In this document: in pieces, positions 5,533 to 7,217 of the stretch
Layout of the letters: the number at the start of each line of letters is the position of its first letter
Position numbering within the stretch: the stretch's first letter is position 1
NCBI GenBank assembly: GCA_023486985.1
Contig: JAMDEM010000054.1
Location: forward strand, 4,249-11,465
DNA: 7,217 bases
Direction of reading: 5' to 3'
Source of the DNA: Bacillota bacterium
Lineage (GTDB): Bacteria; Vulcanimicrobiota; JAMDEM01
Program-made: the position numbers and the translations under genes
Notes under the pieces: generated by a model
Databases searched by the model: none
What the model was told of the DNA's origin: nothing
Seen by the model: the letters and a program-made list of their open reading frames with translations, nothing else

Positions 5533-6279
5533 TCATATTTCTTTTAACATTTTGTGGGTCTGGGGGATAACCCTGACATCTAAAAGATATTGAAGCGACT
5601 GCTCCTGCCAACGGCGAAGCTTGTCAATTCCCGGCGCAAGCACATTGCCCGCCGGAGTTGCGGGCTGTAAAAACAGCTGAATACTTTTTCCTGAATTTGA
5701 AATAATTTTTAAAGCTCTTTCAATCTCTTCATCAACTGTGTCATCCGTAAGGGTCATCTTTATATAAAACTCTTTGTTCCCTGCAATTTCCATAAATTCC
5801 TTATGGGGACTGGAAAAATCCTTTTCTCCGGTGGCGGAGGGCAGTTTAAAATCCATGGATACAATGTCTATAAGGGGAAGAACTTTCCTTAAAGAACCGG
5901 CAAGGGTTCCGTTGGTCTCAAGAAAAATCTTTATGCCATCCTCTTTAAGAAAAGGCAGAAATTCCTGGAGAAATTCAGGATATAAAAGAGGCTCCCCGCC
6001 GGTTAAACTCAATGAATGATGAATTGCCGGTTTAAGATTGCGTACCGCATTGAGAACTTCCTCAACTCCAACGGGATTCTTTGCGGCTCTAAATTTTCTT
6101 TCTCCGGCAGATTCTTCAATGAGGCAGTCAGGAGTCATGTTCCTGCTTGCCGGAGTATCGCAGTAACGGCAGGAGATGTTGCACCCAAGAAACCTGAGAA
6201 AAATCTGGCGGACTCCCACATACTTTCCTTCGCCCTGAATTGCACTGTATATCTCCATTACAGGAGCCTTGAGACTCAT
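5533..6279 (-). CDS. queE: 7-carboxy-7-deazaguanine synthase QueE (radical SAM)
   Basis: QueE rearranges 6-carboxytetrahydropterin to 7-carboxy-7-deazaguanine using S-adenosylmethionine and a 4Fe-4S cluster, on the path to preQ0 and queuosine in tRNA. The cluster motif is Cys33-x3-Cys37-x2-Cys40 (CNISCRYC). The N-terminal EIYSAIQGEG (9-18) is a hallmark of the family. Further motifs are SLTGGEPLLYP (91-101), ETNGT (121-125), SMDFKLPS (141-148) and the C-terminal PQTHK (239-243). An insertion of about 25 residues after the cluster motif (about 44-68) is a variable region in this family. The ATG at 6279 has AAAGGAG 7 bp upstream, embedded in the last codons of scpB, which ends 2 bp before. QueD and QueC are not in the window. 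FolE2 two genes downstream supplies the upstream step. Confidence 0.95.
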   Translation of the reverse strand: MSLKAPVMEIYSAIQGEGKYVGVRQIFLRFLGCNISCRYCDTPASRNMTPDCLIEESAGERKFRAAKNPVGVEEVLNAVRNLKPAIHHSLSLTGGEPLLYPEFLQEFLPFLKEDGIKIFLETNGTLAGSLRKVLPLIDIVSMDFKLPSATGEKDFSSPHKEFMEIAGNKEFYIKMTLTDDTVDEEIERALKIISNSGKSIQLFLQPATPAGNVLAPGIDKLRRWQEQSLQYLLDVRVIPQTHKMLKEI

Positions 6280-6281
6280 AA

Positions 6282-7061
6282 TTAATCTCCTTTAAAAACA
6301 GGGGTCCTCTTTTCAAGAAACGCCTTTGTGCCTTCCATATAATCCTTGCTGTCATATACCAGGCGTCGCAGTCCCTGGATGCGCTCAAATGTTTCAGGGC
6401 TTAAAGGATGTGCACCGCACAGAATGCGAAGCTGTTCCTTTATAACCGAAATGCAAAGGGGTGAGTTTGAGGCAATCCGCCTTGCCATACCGTAAGTAAA
6501 GTTTTCCAACTCTTCGACTGGAACAAGATGGTTTAAAATTCCCATCCTCTCGGCACGCTCGGCGTTGATGGGTTGAGCTGTAAAAAACATTTCCTTCACG
6601 CTTCCGATTCCAAGCATATTGATAAAATGCAGAATGCCCGAGGGATTATAAGGAACGCCTATTCTTGCAGGAGTGATTGCAAAAGATGACGCAGGAGTGC
6701 CTATAAGTATATCACAGATAAAAGCAAGCTCGCAGGCTCCTCCCCAGACGCTTCCCTCAATCATGGCAATTACCGGTGCAGAAAATCTTTCAATTGCCCT
6801 CATTGCCTGCTCAAGAGGGTCTCCATAAGGCAGTGGATCCCTGCCGGATTTGGGCAGTTCGCATATATCATGACCGGCAGACCATACCTTTGAGCCCTTT
6901 GCAGCGCGTAAAATTACCGCACGGGCTTTTTTCTCCTTGAAATCCTCAAGAGCTGCTATAAGCTCTTCCAGTAGCGCCTTGTTCAAAGCATTCCTTTTTT
7001 CATAATTGTTAAATGTTATTGTTCCAATGTTTTCATTAAACCCGGTAAGTATAAAAGCCAA
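6282..7061 (-). CDS. scpB: Methylmalonyl-CoA decarboxylase, ScpB-like (crotonase fold)
   Basis: This crotonase-superfamily enzyme most resembles E. coli ScpB, which decarboxylates methylmalonyl-CoA to propionyl-CoA. The diagnostic stretch SAGHDICELPKSGRDPLPYGDPL region (61-83, by position) matches the ScpB-specific SAGHDIHELP..GRDPL pattern rather than ordinary enoyl-CoA hydratases. His64, Gly108 in EGSVWGGA (102-109) and Tyr138 in GVPY correspond to His66, Gly110 and Tyr140 of the E. coli enzyme. The usual hydratase glutamates are absent. AERMGILNHLV (170-180) and ERIQGLRRLVYDSKDY (226-241) also agree, and the length of 259 is near the E. coli 261. The start is TTG at 7061 with a perfect AAGGAGG 7 bp upstream. 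It heads the operon, 2 bp from queE, with a promoter at 7103-7130. Another crotonase activity cannot be excluded. Confidence 0.9.
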   Translation of the reverse strand: MAFILTGFNENIGTITFNNYEKRNALNKALLEELIAALEDFKEKKARAVILRAAKGSKVWSAGHDICELPKSGRDPLPYGDPLEQAMRAIERFSAPVIAMIEGSVWGGACELAFICDILIGTPASSFAITPARIGVPYNPSGILHFINMLGIGSVKEMFFTAQPINAERAERMGILNHLVPVEELENFTYGMARRIASNSPLCISVIKEQLRILCGAHPLSPETFERIQGLRRLVYDSKDYMEGTKAFLEKRTPVFKGD

Positions 7062-7102
7062 TTTGCTTCCTCCTTAAAACCCTTTACTTTTGTCTGTGTT
7101 CC

Positions 7103-7130
7103 AATATATTTTATCATAATTTGAGGTCAA
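7103..7130 (-). promoter_or_regulatory. Sigma70-like promoter of the scpB-queE-zinc ribbon-folE2 operon
   Basis: The minus strand has TTGACC (7130-7125, five of six), a 16-bp spacer and TATATT (7108-7103, five of six). Initiation near 7096 would give a leader of about 35 nt ending with the AAGGAGG site of scpB. A TAAAAT inside the spacer is an alternative -10 for a different -35. No operator was recognised. Confidence 0.55.
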
Positions 7131-7136
7131 ATCAAT

Positions 7137-7217
7137 TTACGGCACGCTGGCTGTGAAACTTTTTCCGTCTTTTTTGCAAAGAATCTGTGCCACATGGCGC
7201 CCGGAATAAAGGCTCCC
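7137..7217 (-). CDS. Possible C-terminal end (26 residues) of an upstream minus-strand gene
   Basis: From the window edge one minus-strand frame stays open for 26 codons to TAA (7139-7137), ending KKDGKSFTASVP. It has protein-like composition and stops just before the scpB promoter. The other two frames also run open to stops within about 15 bp of this one, but their residue mix is less convincing. The family cannot be identified from so short a tail. Confidence 0.35.
   Translation of the reverse strand, partial: GSLYSGRHVAQILCKKDGKSFTASVP

Noticed and set aside
4696..5570. Plus-strand frames of 68-110 codons opposite folE2, the zinc-ribbon gene and the queE end
   Set aside because: They are shadows of genes with intact family signatures on the other strand.
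5774..6388. Plus- and minus-strand frames of 81-89 codons overlapping queE and scpB
   Set aside because: They overlap well-supported conserved genes, and the minus frame at 6128-6388 would span the end of scpB and the start of queE out of frame.
1..7217. CRISPR array, tRNA, rRNA or insertion sequence
   Set aside because: No regularly spaced repeats, cloverleaf, conserved rRNA stretch or transposase gene was seen on either strand.

Overview
The window is about 7.2 kb of bacterial chromosome at moderate GC (low forties percent by eye). Genes are packed tightly and most have clear Shine-Dalgarno sites. Several apparently start with TTG. The gene set (B12-dependent ribonucleotide reductase, a radical-SAM deazapurine enzyme, zinc-dependent FolE2, methylmalonyl-CoA decarboxylase, a cyclic-di-GMP-type response regulator) suits an anaerobic or microaerophilic bacterium. 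No gene identifies the phylum, and I do not assign one.

Layout: positions 1-1773 (minus) hold the first 591 codons of a class II ribonucleotide reductase (nrdJ), whose C-terminus lies outside the window. Its control region (1801-1881) has a near-consensus sigma70 promoter and two NrdR boxes spaced 32 bp centre to centre. Behind it is a SagB-type nitroreductase (1900-2676, minus), divergent from the only plus-strand gene, a REC/HD-GYP response regulator (2759-3775). A bidirectional terminator (3826-3873) separates that gene from the convergent minus-strand genes.

At 3884-4231 (minus) is an unrecognised 115-residue protein with an excellent SD. Its leader (4232-4390) holds a possible 42-codon ORF and a compact 55-bp element (4281-4335). 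The element consists of two inverted copies of a GTAG-plus-hairpin unit with compensated differences between copies. It can fold as a three-way junction or as one long hairpin, and its layout resembles a REPIN (paired REP sequences) or a structured RNA leader. An extended -10 promoter and a perfect 15-bp palindrome lie just upstream.

From 7061 down to 4417 (minus) runs a compact four-gene operon: scpB, queE, a double zinc-ribbon protein and folE2, with gaps of 2 and 10 bp and one 4-bp overlap. FolE2 makes dihydroneopterin triphosphate from GTP, the shared entry point to folate and queuosine. QueE makes 7-carboxy-7-deazaguanine further along the queuosine branch. The zinc-ribbon protein between them and the scpB gene at the head are unexplained partners. 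A sigma70-like promoter precedes scpB, and the last 81 bases may be the C-terminal end of another minus-strand gene.
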